A stretch of DNA of 51,305 nt from Methylobacterium sp. J-026 (GCF_022829585.1 NZ_JAKSYC010000229.1:1-51305); one strand, 5' to 3'; positions 26,251 through 35,196 are shown, counted from the first letter of the stretch. Notes: generated by a model not told the origin, from the sequence alone. Made by a program: numbers and translations.

Positions 26251-27207
26251 TCAGCCCCAGAGCGCGGTGCGCACGGAATCGGGCCATGCGGCGAGGTCGA
26301 GACCGTGATGCTTCAGGAGCGCCAGGGTGATCCGCTCCAGGCCGAAGCCGACGCAGGCGGTGTGGGCGACGCCCCCGTCCGCCTGGCGCAGCTCCCAGGT
26401 GCTGCCGAAATGGTCCTGGTGGTAGTTGAAGCTCAGGCAGGCGGTCGGCTTCTCGACGCTGTTGACCGGCACGTTCAGCTCGAACTTGAGGCCCTGCGCC
26501 CGCTGGTTGTTGGCGAGCATCCGGCCGGCCCGCCCGAAGAACGGGTCGTTGGCGGCGTCGATGGCGACCGGCAGGCCGAGATCACGCATCATCGCGGTGC
26601 CGCGCTCCAGCCAGGATTCGCGGAAGGCCAGCACCTGCTCCGGGCTGCCCATGCGCACGTATTCGCGCATCCGGAACAGCTGCATCCGGGTCGGCTCCAG
26701 CGAGGGCTCGCGCCGGAAGCAGTAGGATTGCAGGTCGAACAGGCGCCCTTCGGCGGGCAGCGCCCCCCGGGCGGCGGCCACCGGATAGAGCGGGTAGCAG
26801 GCGGCCGGCGTCAGGACGACGTCGGTGGCTTCCTGCTGCCCGGTCCAGTCGCGGCCCTCCTCGACGCAGGCCAGGATCTCGGCGTGGCCGGCGCCGTCGC
26901 CGCAGAAGCTGTGGATCGTGCCGGCGAGGTTCGGAAAGCCCTTGAGATAGCCGCTGCGCTCGAAGGCCGGCCGGCTCATGCCGGGCGGGAAGCGCATCAC
27001 CTCGGCGTCGTCGGCGGCGCCGAGGCGCGAGATTAGGCGGTCGAGGGCCTCGACCACGCTCTCGAAGGCGCCGCTGCGGCCATAGAGGCCGTCGACGCCG
27101 GTGCGGATCAGCAGGCCGTGGTCGAACAGCCGGTCGAGGAAGGTCGGGCCGCCCTCCGGCTCCTCGTCGAGGATGAGGTCGCCCTGGGGAGAAGAGATCG
27201 ATTCCAT
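26251..27207 (-). CDS. Amino acid--[acyl-carrier-protein] ligase (truncated seryl-tRNA-synthetase homologue)
   Basis: A 318-residue class II synthetase-like catalytic domain without the tRNA-binding arm of a true seryl-tRNA synthetase. Motif 2 is [20 protein letters not shown] and motif 3 is [14 protein letters not shown]. The zinc ligands of this family appear as Cys137 (PAACYPLY), Glu182 (RMREYV) and Cys285 (HTACVG). Characterised homologues from Bradyrhizobium and Agrobacterium activate small amino acids (glycine, alanine) with ATP and load them on the phosphopantetheine of a dedicated carrier protein instead of tRNA. The carrier is two genes upstream. The start ATG shares one base with the dehydrogenase stop, so the two are coupled. 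Amino acid specificity cannot be read by eye. Confidence 0.92.
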   Translation of the reverse strand: MESISSPQGDLILDEEPEGGPTFLDRLFDHGLLIRTGVDGLYGRSGAFESVVEALDRLISRLGAADDAEVMRFPPGMSRPAFERSGYLKGFPNLAGTIHSFCGDGAGHAEILACVEEGRDWTGQQEATDVVLTPAACYPLYPVAAARGALPAEGRLFDLQSYCFRREPSLEPTRMQLFRMREYVRMGSPEQVLAFRESWLERGTAMMRDLGLPVAIDAANDPFFGRAGRMLANNQRAQGLKFELNVPVNSVEKPTACLSFNYHQDHFGSTWELRQADGGVAHTACVGFGLERITLALLKHHGLDLAAWPDSVRTALWG

Positions 27208-28370
27208 CACGCGCTCATGAGCTGGCCGCTGCCCTTCTGCACGAGCAGGAGCTTGGCGGTGTTGGCGAGGATGCGGTCGTTGCCGATCATCAGCGGCGCC
27301 GAGAGGACGTCGCGCAGGGATCGGCCGAGGCTGTAGGGGGTGTCGTTCTTGTAGCCGGAGAGCCCGACGATCGAGAGGGCGCGCCGCACGATGTCGACCG
27401 CCATGTCCGAGACGGTGACCTTCAGGTTGTTGAGCATCACGCTGAAGCCCAGAGACCCGATCGTGTCGGCATCGCCGTGCGCGTCCTCGAACCGGCGCAG
27501 GGCCGACACGACGGTGCCGCGCATGGCCTGATGGGCGTTGACGACCTCGGCGAGCCGCAACGCCGTGGGCGGCACCTTGCCGGGGGCGCGGCGCGCCTCG
27601 GCCTGGACGAAGGCCCGGGCGCGGTCGACCGCGTAGGTGGCGATGCCGTACCAGACGCTGCTCCACAGCAGGTGCGACGAGGCCAGCATCGAGACGGCGG
27701 CGATCTCGGCGAAGGGTTTGGGCAGGATCTGCTCGACCGGCACGCCGCGGGCCTCCAGCCGGAAGCCGTCGCTGCAGGTGCCGCGCATGCCGAGCGTGTC
27801 CCACTGGCTGGTGCGGTCGAGCGAGATCTGATCGGCCATAAGCGCGACCAGCACCTGGTCGGAGGTCGCGGCCTCCGGGTGGCGCCGGGCGGTGGCGAGG
27901 ATCAGGTCGGCCTGGGCGCCGTAGGAGATCACGGAGGCGTCCTTGCCCAGCGAGAAGGTCTCGCCGGTCGTCTCGACCGCGCAGAGGGAGTTGCGCAGGT
28001 CGCCGCCGATGCCGGCCTCGGTGGTCGAGGAGGCGACGAGCAGCTGCTCGCGGGCGATCCGCTCCATCAGCCGGCAGTGCCACGCGCTGTCGAGCCCGTG
28101 GGTCACGAGGCTCGACACCTTGATGTGGTGCATGGCGAAGACCATCGCGGCCGCGCTGCAGGCATGGCCGAGCGTGCTGCAGACCTCGGCGATCTGCACA
28201 AGCCCGGCGCCCTCGCCGCCGAACTGTCCCGGGATCTGAAGGCCCAGAAGGCGCTCGTCCTTCAGGGCGGCGACCGCTTCCGCGGGGAAGCGGCCCTCGC
28301 GGTCGACGGCATCGGCGTGGCGCGCCGCCACCGCCGCCGCCCGCTCTGCACGCGCGGCCAGGGTGCTCAT
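27207..28370 (-). CDS. Acyl-CoA-dehydrogenase-like flavoprotein of the carrier-protein cluster
   Basis: A 387-residue protein with the three-part acyl-CoA dehydrogenase fold: helical N terminus, a central beta domain ([18 protein letters not shown], then [14 protein letters not shown]) and a helical C terminus with [20 protein letters not shown]. In ordinary enzymes the segment after RD contains Y-E-G-T with the catalytic Glu; here it reads LMIGND, so that base is missing. Related flavoproteins in peptide-synthetase pathways oxidise amino acids bound to carrier proteins, so an aminoacyl-carrier substrate is a fair guess. The 5' end overlaps the carrier-protein gene by four bases (ATGA). Confidence 0.85.
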   Translation of the reverse strand: MSTLAARAERAAAVAARHADAVDREGRFPAEAVAALKDERLLGLQIPGQFGGEGAGLVQIAEVCSTLGHACSAAAMVFAMHHIKVSSLVTHGLDSAWHCRLMERIAREQLLVASSTTEAGIGGDLRNSLCAVETTGETFSLGKDASVISYGAQADLILATARRHPEAATSDQVLVALMADQISLDRTSQWDTLGMRGTCSDGFRLEARGVPVEQILPKPFAEIAAVSMLASSHLLWSSVWYGIATYAVDRARAFVQAEARRAPGKVPPTALRLAEVVNAHQAMRGTVVSALRRFEDAHGDADTIGSLGFSVMLNNLKVTVSDMAVDIVRRALSIVGLSGYKNDTPYSLGRSLRDVLSAPLMIGNDRILANTAKLLLVQKGSGQLMSA

Positions 28371-28621
28371 GCGGCTTCCTGCCGGACCAGGGTGGACACC
28401 GCTTCGCTGATCGCGCGGATCGACGAGAAGGACTTGCGGTTAAGGAGCTCGTCGGGGAACTCGATGTTGAAGCGCTCCTCGAGCGCCAGCATCAGCTGGA
28501 CCGAGCCGAACGAGTCGAGGCCCATGTCGAACAGGCTTGCGTCGTCGGAGAGCTGATCGGACTTCCCCGCGAAGGCTTCGTTCGAGCCCAGGATCTCACG
28601 GATGTCTTGGGAGATGTTCAA
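28367..28621 (-). CDS. Acyl/aminoacyl carrier protein
   Basis: An 84-residue carrier protein, first gene of the cluster. The phosphopantetheine site is Ser37 in [15 protein letters not shown], and the acidic helix [16 protein letters not shown] follows. It is the presumed acceptor of the amino acid loaded by the ligase two genes downstream. The start is placed at TTG 28621: a perfect AAGGAG (28629-28634) lies seven bases upstream and the product begins [10 protein letters not shown] like other carriers. The longer GTG start at 28651 would lie inside the likely -10 element and has no ribosome-binding site. The gene overlaps the dehydrogenase gene by four bases. Confidence 0.92.
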   Translation of the reverse strand: MNISQDIREILGSNEAFAGKSDQLSDDASLFDMGLDSFGSVQLMLALEERFNIEFPDELLNRKSFSSIRAISEAVSTLVRQEAA

Positions 28622-28650
28622 GGGGGAACTCCTTAATTCAGTGCGCGGCA

Positions 28651-28679
28651 CTTTATTGATCCGCCCCGCTGGGCGTCAA
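28651..28679 (-). promoter_or_regulatory. Probable promoter of the carrier-protein operon, with upstream dyad
   Basis: On the minus strand TTGACG (28674-28679) is followed after 16 bases by AATAAA (28652-28657) or after 17 by ATAAAG. This would start transcription near 28644, about 23 bases before the TTG codon. Directly upstream of the -35 box is a small dyad, CTATT-GATT-AATAG (28685-28698), placed where an activator would sit. The stretch is strikingly AT-rich for this genome. Confidence 0.5.
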
Positions 28680-28748
28680 ATATTCTATTGATTAATAGTA
28701 AACAATCACACGATGCGCAGCGCGAAGCTGGGAAGCGTGGCCATGAGC

Positions 28749-28797
28749 AACCGGACTGCACCGGTTTGGCTATAATGGACGTCGGCGCCTTTATAAT
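28749..28797 (+). promoter_or_regulatory. Dyad and two TATAAT repeats in the divergent region
   Basis: A perfect dyad AACCGG-N6-CCGGTT (28749-28766) is followed by TATAATGGAC (28771-28780) and TATAATGAC (28792-28800). The two TATAAT copies are 21 bases apart, two helical turns, on the same face of the DNA. They could be tandem -10 elements for the acyltransferase gene at 28996 or operator repeats. No good -35 box is seen, which suggests an activator-dependent promoter. The rest of 28652-28995 has no supported gene. Confidence 0.4.
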
Positions 28798-28995
28798 GAC
28801 TTTCCATCGCATATTGACGCGTGTTTCAGCCCGGACATGTGGACAACACTGTTCCGATCCCCGTGTCGGGCCGGGCCTGGGCAGCTTATTCAGCACGAAT
28901 CGCGAGTCTCCGTGACTCGGCGGAGCCGGTTCCGGCATGGTGGCACGTCCTCGCCCCACCCCGGCGGGCGACCTCCCGCGGCTAGCCGGCGCGCC

Positions 28996-30138
28996 ATGCT
29001 CTACAATCTCCAGATCCTGCGTGCCCTCGCGGCCTACCTCGTCTTCCTGACGCATTTCGGCCTCTACGCGGGACCGGTCCTGCCGCGGCCGGATTTCCTC
29101 GCCTTCGGCGCGGCCGGCGTCGACGTCTTCTTCGTCCTGTCCGGCTTCATCATGTTCGTGAGCACAGGCGCGCGTTCCGCCCGAGGGGAGGGGGGGCCGG
29201 CGCAGGCGGGCGCGTCGCGCCGGGACCGAGGCGAGGGGATCGGCGCCTTCCTGGTGCGGCGGGCCGCGCGCGTCATTCCGGTCTACTGGCTCGTCACCCT
29301 GGGTCTCGCCCTCATGGCGCTGGCGGGCCTGAGGCCGATCGGCATCATGGAAGTCCGGCCGGAATACCTGCTCCAGTCGCTGCTGTTCCTGCCGTTCTCA
29401 CGGGGCGGCTACGTCGAGCCGCTGAATTCCGTGGGCTGGACGCTCAATTACGAGATGTTCTTCTACGCGGTCTTCGCCGGGCTGCTGCTGGTGCCGACCC
29501 GGGCCATGCGCGCCCTCGCGGCGGTCGCGATCTTCCTCGGCCTGAGCCTGCTGGGGCAGCTGCCGGTTCCCGGACTGTACTGGGCCTATTACACGAAGCC
29601 GATCGTGCTCGAATTCGCCGCGGGCATCGGCCTCGGCTATATGTATTTGCGCTTCGGCGCTCCGCCGGCCGGCTTCCCGGTCCGGCGCGTGGCCGGCACC
29701 GCCGTCGTGATGGCCGGACTGCTCGTCCTCGGCGGCCAGGCCGGCGCCTACGCCCTCGGCGCGCAGCCCGAATTGACGGGGTTCGTCCGCCCCCTGGTCT
29801 GGGGCTCCGCCGCCAGCCTGATCGTCGGCGCGATGCTGCTGCTGGAGCGGGGGGGCATCACCCTGCGCTCCCGCTGGCTGCTGTCCCAGGGGAACGCCAG
29901 CTACTCGTTCTATCTGGTCCACAACCTGCTGCTCCACGCCGCCTCCAAGGTCGCGGCTGTTCTCCCGGTCGCAGGCGGCGTACGGGCCGTGCTGATCTTC
30001 CTGCTGGCCTTCGCCGCTTCCGCGGCGGTCGGGGAGGTGCTGTACCGGCGCGTGGAAGCCCCGATGAACGCGGCCCTCCGGCGGCGCTTCGACCGCCGCC
30101 CGCTCCCCGCACCGTTGCCGAGCGCCCTGACGCCGTAA
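28996..30138 (+). CDS. Acyltransferase-3 family membrane protein (ExoZ/OafA-like)
   Basis: A 380-residue integral membrane protein with about ten helices. It opens MLYNLQILRALAAYLVFLTH, with the family's conserved Arg and His20, and contains AAGVDVFFVLSGFIMF and, near the middle, PLNSVGWTLNYEMFFYAVFA. Family members move acetyl, succinyl or similar groups to sugars of exopolysaccharide or lipopolysaccharide at the inner membrane. It lacks the C-terminal SGNH domain of OafA types. It lies between the divergent carrier-protein operon and the exopolysaccharide operon, so it could decorate the product of either. ATG 28996 starts the family N terminus; the open frame upstream is Arg-rich and not membrane-like. 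Confidence 0.9.
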   Translation: MLYNLQILRALAAYLVFLTHFGLYAGPVLPRPDFLAFGAAGVDVFFVLSGFIMFVSTGARSARGEGGPAQAGASRRDRGEGIGAFLVRRAARVIPVYWLVTLGLALMALAGLRPIGIMEVRPEYLLQSLLFLPFSRGGYVEPLNSVGWTLNYEMFFYAVFAGLLLVPTRAMRALAAVAIFLGLSLLGQLPVPGLYWAYYTKPIVLEFAAGIGLGYMYLRFGAPPAGFPVRRVAGTAVVMAGLLVLGGQAGAYALGAQPELTGFVRPLVWGSAASLIVGAMLLLERGGITLRSRWLLSQGNASYSFYLVHNLLLHAASKVAAVLPVAGGVRAVLIFLLAFAASAAVGEVLYRRVEAPMNAALRRRFDRRPLPAPLPSALTP

Positions 30139-30602
30139 CGGCGATCCCGACATCCGACTGCGCATACGCGATTCACGGCGGGGATCAGCGGCCGTGGATG
30201 GGGGGAGGGCGGGCACGTGGCCGTCCTGGACCGCCACACGCGCCGACCATGCGATGATCCCGAACGCGAAGCGTGACGGCGCTGGCCCGCACACGATGGG
30301 GCAGGGCCGTTGCTGTCCTGCCGGGCGATGCTGTCCTGTGCCCGCGTCCGGCCGATGAGACCACCACCGACGGATGCGGCCCAACCAATATATTAACCAT
30401 ACTTACAAATGAAAATTAAGTCTGTTACCGATCACGGTCGCCCGCATAAGCACTAATTTCCGCGGCGGCTCCCGTATTCACTCCTTTTTTAAAGGCGATG
30501 TCCCATCTAGGGTCCGGTCTGTGCCTCTGCTCACCGTTTCCTGTGAGGTCGGCCGGCGGAAACTCTTTCTCCCGGCCGCGGCGCGTCGACGAGGTAGCTG
30601 TG
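30139..30602 (+). promoter_or_regulatory. Long leader/promoter region of the exopolysaccharide operon
   Basis: No supported gene lies in these 464 bases. A sharply AT-rich block (about 30385-30425, AATATATTAACCATACTTAC and onward) stands out from the surrounding GC-rich DNA, followed by CCTTTTTTAAAGG (30483-30494). AT-rich blocks of this kind upstream of exopolysaccharide genes are typical targets of MucR/Ros regulators in Alphaproteobacteria; binding here is inferred. A 10-base direct repeat TGCTGTCCTG occurs at 30311 and 30329. Confidence 0.45.
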
Positions 30603-31772
30603 ATGCGTGTCGCGATTGTTCACGACTGGCTGTACGTCGTCGGAGGGGCCGAGCGCGTCCTGGAGCAGTTGCTGAAGCTCTACCCGGACGCGGACGTCTT
30701 CACGCTGTTCGACTTCCTGCCGGCGGCGGACCGGACGCGGATCGGCTACGAGAACGCCCGGACCAGCTTCATCCAGCGCCTGCCCTTCGCGCGCACGCGG
30801 CACCGGGCCTACCTGCCGCTGATGCCGATCGCGATCGAGCAGTTCGACCTGTCGGCCTACGACCTGATCATCTCCAGCAGCTACGCCGTGGCCAAAGGGG
30901 TGCTGACCGGGCCCGATCAGTTGCACGTCTCATATGTGCATTCGCCGATGCGCTACGCCTGGGACCTGCAGCACACCTACCTGCGCGAGAGCGGCTGTGA
31001 CGCGGGCGTCAAGAGCCTGGTCGCCCGCCTCATCCTGCACCGCATGCGCCTCTGGGACGTGCGCACGGCCTCCGGGCCGAACGCGATCGTGGCCAACTCC
31101 GCGTTCGTCGCGCGGCGCATCCAGAAGGTCTACGGCCGCACCGCCGAGGTGATCCATCCGCCGATCACCCTGTCGAGCCAGCGCTTCGATGGCCCGCGGG
31201 GCAACCACTTCCTCGTGGCGAGCCGGCTCGTTCCCTACAAGAACGTGGAGGCGGTGGTCCGCGCCTTCGCGCTGCTGCCGGATCTCCACCTCGTGGTGGC
31301 CGGCAGCGGCCCCGATGCCGCCCGGCTGCGGGAGATCGCCGGGCCCAACGTCTCGTTCGTGGGCTTCGTCTCCGACGAGGGACTGCGCCAGCTCATGGCC
31401 ACCGCCCGCGCCTTCATCTTCGCCGCGGAGGAGGATTTCGGCATCATCGTGGTCGAGGCCTCCTCGGAGGGCACCCCGGTCCTCGCCCTCGGCCGCGGCG
31501 GTGTGCGCGAGACGGTCCAGACGCGCGGCCCGCAGCGGACCGGCATGTTCTTCGACACGCCCGATCCGGAGGCGATCGCGGCCTGCGTGCACGGCTTCAT
31601 GCAGCAGGAACACCATTTCACCCGCGAGGCCTGCCGGGCGCAGGCCGACCTGTTCTCGGCCGAGCTGTTCCGGAGCCGGTTCTCCCGCTTCGTCGATGAG
31701 CAGATGGCCCTGCACCGGGCGGCCTGCGAGCCCCGGACACGCACCCTCCCGCGCCTCGAAGCAGTGGGCTGA
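30603..31772 (+). CDS. Glycosyltransferase GT4 (WbaZ-like), first gene of the exopolysaccharide operon
   Basis: A 389-residue GT-B enzyme. It begins MRVAIVHDWLYVVGGAERVL, the standard GGAE start of WbaZ-type mannosyltransferases, contains YVHSPMRYAWDLQHTYLRES in the acceptor half, and has LVASRLVPYKNVEAVVRAFA and the EX7E motif EDFGIIVVEASSEG (about residue 280) in the donor half. It should transfer a sugar, possibly mannose, to a lipid-linked oligosaccharide on the cytoplasmic side. ATG 30603 has GAGG (30591-30594) eight bases before it. Only five bases separate it from the kinase gene. Confidence 0.9.
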   Translation: MRVAIVHDWLYVVGGAERVLEQLLKLYPDADVFTLFDFLPAADRTRIGYENARTSFIQRLPFARTRHRAYLPLMPIAIEQFDLSAYDLIISSSYAVAKGVLTGPDQLHVSYVHSPMRYAWDLQHTYLRESGCDAGVKSLVARLILHRMRLWDVRTASGPNAIVANSAFVARRIQKVYGRTAEVIHPPITLSSQRFDGPRGNHFLVASRLVPYKNVEAVVRAFALLPDLHLVVAGSGPDAARLREIAGPNVSFVGFVSDEGLRQLMATARAFIFAAEEDFGIIVVEASSEGTPVLALGRGGVRETVQTRGPQRTGMFFDTPDPEAIAACVHGFMQQEHHFTREACRAQADLFSAELFRSRFSRFVDEQMALHRAACEPRTRTLPRLEAVG

Positions 31773-31777
31773 GACCG

Positions 31778-33979
31778 ATGTCCATGTCGCTCGTCACCGT
31801 CGATCTGGCCGACCGGACCCCGGTGCGCGCGGTCGCGCCTGAGCAGCCGCGGGGCGCATCGCTCGCCGCGCCGCTCTTCCGGATCTGGCGCCGCCGCTAC
31901 CTGTTCGCGACGGTCTTCGCCCTGGTCATGGGTCTCGCGATCGCCGCGCTGATGAACATCACGCCGCAATACGTGGCGACCGGCTCGGTGATCGTGGCGG
32001 AGGCCGAGCCGGGCGCCCACAACGCCTCCATGGCCTGGATCCAGAAGATCGGCGACCCGGCCGACATCGAGAGCCAGATCCTTGTGATCCGTTCGCCGCG
32101 GCTCCTGCGGCTTGCGATCGATGCCGGCCTTGCCGCCCCCGTCCTGGCGGAGTGCCGCTACGCCGCCGGCGGCGGGCGGCCGGGGCCCATCTCCGAGAAG
32201 AAGGACGCCGCCTGCACGAAGCTCACGAGCGACCGCAACGCCTTGGTCGAGTACCTGCAGAAGCGCTACAGCGTCCTCAGCTCCGGCCGCTCCCGGATCA
32301 TCACCATCGGCTACCGGTCGCCCCTGCCCGAGACCGCGCAGACGATGACCAACGCCCTGATCGAGGCTTTCCTGGACGACCAGCGCGAAGCCCAGGCCTC
32401 GAGCCGCAAGGCCGCCTCAGACTGGCTGCACACCGAGATCAACCAGCTCGACGCCTCGATCCGCGCGGACGAGACCCGGATCCAGACGTTCCGGCGCCGC
32501 AAGGGCCTGGTGAAGGGCACGAACGCGCCGATCAGCGCCGAGCGTCTGACCAGCATCAGCCAGCAACTCTCCGCCGCCGAGGCCGCCAAGGCCGACGCCG
32601 CCGCGCGTCTGGGCGAGATCGAGAGCCGGGGCGCGCGCGGCGCCGAGACCGCGCCGGCCGTCCTGGCCAGTCCCACGATCGGGGCCCTCAAGCAGCAACT
32701 GAGCGGCGTCGCCGCGCAGCTCGCCAACCAGAGTACCCTCCTGGGCGCGAACCACCCGGCCATCCGGGCCCTGACGACCGAGCGGGCAAGCCTGCGCGAG
32801 CGCATCGATCAAGAGGTCAGGAACGTCACCCAGGGGCTGCGCAAGTCCTACGACGCCTCGAACGCGCTGGCCCAGGCGCTGCGCACCCAATTGGACAATG
32901 CCAAGACCGAGGCCGCGGCCGCCATGGACGACGAGGCCTCGATCGAGGGGATGGTGCGCAACGCTGAGATCCAGCGGACCCGCTACGCCGACCTCGTGAA
33001 GCGTGCCGGCGAGCTGGAGACCGAGCGGCGCATCCTCACCGGCAGCACCCGGCTGGTCAGCCTGGCGGAACTGCCGCAGGAGCCGTTCTCGCCCAAGGCC
33101 GTGCCGTTCCTGGCGGGGGGCATCGTGCTCGCCGGCGTGCTGGCGGCGGCGGCGGCCCTGCTGCGCGACTACACCGACCAGCGGGTCCGGACCCCGGGGC
33201 AGCTCATGGCCGGCACCGGCGCCCCGGTCTTCGCCCAGCTCCCCCGTCTGGAACCCCGCGGGCTGATGGGCCGCCTCTCCGACCGTCGGAGGGACCTCGA
33301 CCTCCCCGAGGCCCTGGCACGGGCCCGGGTCGATCCGGTGATGCAGACCGTGCTGCGCAATCTGCACGCGCACCTCGTCCTGGCGGGCGGGGGCGAGTCC
33401 CGGGTCATCCTGGTGACCTCGTCGAAACCCCGCGAGGGCAAGTCGTTCACCGCCTTCGCCCTGGCCGGCATCGGCGCCGCGAGCGGGCGCCGGGTTCTGG
33501 TGATCGAGTGCGACCTGCGCCGACCGAACTTCGATGCCTCGCTCGGACTCGGGCGCGGGCCGGGCCTCGTGGGCGTGCTGCGGGGCGAGATCGCCCCCGC
33601 CGAGGCCGTCGTCTCGGCCGGCCGGTTCGACGTGATCCCGGCCGGCACGCCGACCTCGGAATCCACCGACCTGCTGATGAGCGAGCGCATGGTCGAGTTC
33701 CTACGCTGGACCCGCCGCTACGACCTCGTCCTCCTGGATTCCCCGCCGACCAGCGTGCTGATGGACGCCTCGATGCTCGCCCGCCACGCGGACGGCGTGC
33801 TCTGCTGCGCGCGCTACGGCCGCTCGCAGCTGTCGGACATCGTCGAGACGGTGGGCAACCTCCGCCGCGCCGGGGGCGTCGTGCTGGGGATCGCCATGAC
33901 GATGGTCCGGGCGGGACGCCAGCCGACCTACGATGTGATGCGGCTTCCGGAGCCCCGCCACGCCGGTGACGCGCGATGA
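31778..33979 (+). CDS. Wzc-type polysaccharide co-polymerase/BY-kinase
   Basis: A 733-residue protein. A cytoplasmic tail, a first membrane helix (about 40-62), a long periplasmic Wzz domain with coiled coil (about 215-430) and a second helix (about 445-465) are followed by a cytoplasmic BY-kinase: Walker A SSKPREGKS (about 547), Walker A' ECDLRRPN (about 577) and Walker B LVLLDSPP (about 650). It controls chain length and couples polymerisation to export. The C-terminal tail normally holds several tyrosines for autophosphorylation; here it is short (QPTYDVMRLPEPRHAGDAR) with one Tyr. It overlaps the next gene by four bases. Confidence 0.93.
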   Translation: MSMSLVTVDLADRTPVRAVAPEQPRGASLAAPLFRIWRRRYLFATVFALVMGLAIAALMNITPQYVATGSVIVAEAEPGAHNASMAWIQKIGDPADIESQILVIRSPRLLRLAIDAGLAAPVLAECRYAAGGGRPGPISEKKDAACTKLTSDRNALVEYLQKRYSVLSSGRSRIITIGYRSPLPETAQTMTNALIEAFLDDQREAQASSRKAASDWLHTEINQLDASIRADETRIQTFRRRKGLVKGTNAPISAERLTSISQQLSAAEAAKADAAARLGEIESRGARGAETAPAVLASPTIGALKQQLSGVAAQLANQSTLLGANHPAIRALTTERASLRERIDQEVRNVTQGLRKSYDASNALAQALRTQLDNAKTEAAAAMDDEASIEGMVRNAEIQRTRYADLVKRAGELETERRILTGSTRLVSLAELPQEPFSPKAVPFLAGGIVLAGVLAAAAALLRDYTDQRVRTPGQLMAGTGAPVFAQLPRLEPRGLMGRLSDRRRDLDLPEALARARVDPVMQTVLRNLHAHLVLAGGGESRVILVTSSKPREGKSFTAFALAGIGAASGRRVLVIECDLRRPNFDASLGLGRGPGLVGVLRGEIAPAEAVVSAGRFDVIPAGTPTSESTDLLMSERMVEFLRWTRRYDLVLLDSPPTSVLMDASMLARHADGVLCCARYGRSQLSDIVETVGNLRRAGGVVLGIAMTMVRAGRQPTYDVMRLPEPRHAGDAR

Positions 33980-35196
33980 CCGAGGCCCTGTCCGTCGGCA
34001 TGCTCGCCGAACCTGCGCCGCTTGGCCCTGCCCGAACGGCCGAGCCCCGGAACCGCCCCCGCGTCCTGTTCGTGACTCATACCGGGACGATGTCGGGGGC
34101 CGAGCTCGTCCTGCGCGATGCCGTGGCCCCCTGGGCGGGCTCGACGGCGTTCCTGTTCGAGGACGGCGCCTTCGCCGGCATCCTGCGCGGCCTCGGCCTC
34201 GAGATCCGTCTCGCCCGCCCGGGGGCGGGCCTGTCGGGCCTGCGCCGGGACGCCTCGGTCCTGCGGGCGCTGCCCAAGCTCGGGCGGCTCGCCGGCCTCG
34301 CCCTCGACATCGCCCGCGCGGCGCGGACCTGCGACGTGGTCTATGCCAATTCGCAGAAGGCCTTCCTGCTGTCGGCTCTGCCCGCGCGGCTGGTCGGGCG
34401 GCCGATCATCTGGCACCTGCACGACATCCTCGACGGCGCGCATTTCGGCCGGGCTCAGCGGATCGTACAGGCGCGGCTGGCCAATCTGTGCGCGACCCGG
34501 GTGGTCGTGCCCTCGCGGGCTGCGGCGGACGCCTTCATCCGGGCCGGCGGCCGTGCATCCCGCGTGAGCGTCGTGCCGAACGGTCTCGATCTGGATGTTG
34601 ATCCGCGATCCCCGGCGGCCCTGCGGGCGGAACTGGGGCTGCCGGCCGGACCGCTCATCGGGGTGTTCAGCCGCCTCGCACCCTGGAAGGGGCAGGACGT
34701 GGTCATCGAGGCGCTGGCGCGCCTTCCCGGCCTGCGCTGCATCGTCGTGGGCGCGGCGCTGTTCGGCGAGGACGCCTACGCGGCGCAGCTGCACGCGCTG
34801 GCCGCGGCGCACGGCGTCGCGGACCGGGTGCTGTTCCTCGGCCAGCGGTCGGACGTGCCCCGGCTGATGCAGGCGGTCGACGCGGTCGTGCATCCCTCGG
34901 TCGATCCCGAACCGTTCGGCCGGACCCTCGTCGAGGCGATGCTGGCCGGGATCCCGGTGATCGCCACCGATACCGGCGCCGCCGCCGAGATCCTCGACGG
35001 CGGTGCGGTCGGCACCCTCGTGCCGCCGCGGCGGCCCGACCGCCTCGCCGCCGCCCTCGCCGTGCTGCTCGACGACCCGGACGCCGTCGCGGCGCGCACC
35101 CGTCTCGCCCGGGACCGGGCGCTGACCCTCTACGGCGCGGATCGGATGCGGGACGCCCTGACCCAGCTGATCCTCGACGCCGCCGCCCGCCCCTGA
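33976..35196 (+). CDS. Glycosyltransferase, GT4 family
   Basis: A 406-residue GT-B enzyme without signal or membrane segments. The N-terminal half has VLFVTHTGTMSGAELVLRDA (about residue 30) and WHLHDILDGAHFG. The donor half has IGVFSRLAPWKGQDVVIEAL (about 220) and the EX7E motif EPFGRTLVEAMLAGIPVIAT (about 310), which binds the nucleotide sugar. It starts at ATGA overlapping the kinase stop, so translation is coupled. Sugar specificity is not readable; the family retains the anomeric configuration. Confidence 0.9.
   Translation: MTEALSVGMLAEPAPLGPARTAEPRNRPRVLFVTHTGTMSGAELVLRDAVAPWAGSTAFLFEDGAFAGILRGLGLEIRLARPGAGLSGLRRDASVLRALPKLGRLAGLALDIARAARTCDVVYANSQKAFLLSALPARLVGRPIIWHLHDILDGAHFGRAQRIVQARLANLCATRVVVPSRAAADAFIRAGGRASRVSVVPNGLDLDVDPRSPAALRAELGLPAGPLIGVFSRLAPWKGQDVVIEALARLPGLRCIVVGAALFGEDAYAAQLHALAAAHGVADRVLFLGQRSDVPRLMQAVDAVVHPSVDPEPFGRTLVEAMLAGIPVIATDTGAAAEILDGGAVGTLVPPRRPDRLAAALAVLLDDPDAVAARTRLARDRALTLYGADRMRDALTQLILDAAARP

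Noticed and set aside
22840..27036. A 1398-codon open frame on the plus strand across four cluster genes
   Set aside because: It runs antisense to four overlapping genes with clear motifs; long antisense frames are expected at this GC content.
26251..27207. A genuine seryl-tRNA synthetase
   Set aside because: The N-terminal tRNA-binding arm is absent, the protein has only 318 residues, and it is co-encoded with a carrier protein.
28838..28846. TGTGGACAA as a DnaA box in the divergent region
   Set aside because: It is a single one-mismatch copy with no partner sites, so chance is a sufficient explanation.
30311..30338. Two copies of TGCTGTCCTG as a regulatory repeat
   Set aside because: Only two short copies exist, with no symmetry or placement by a promoter; noted within the leader region only.
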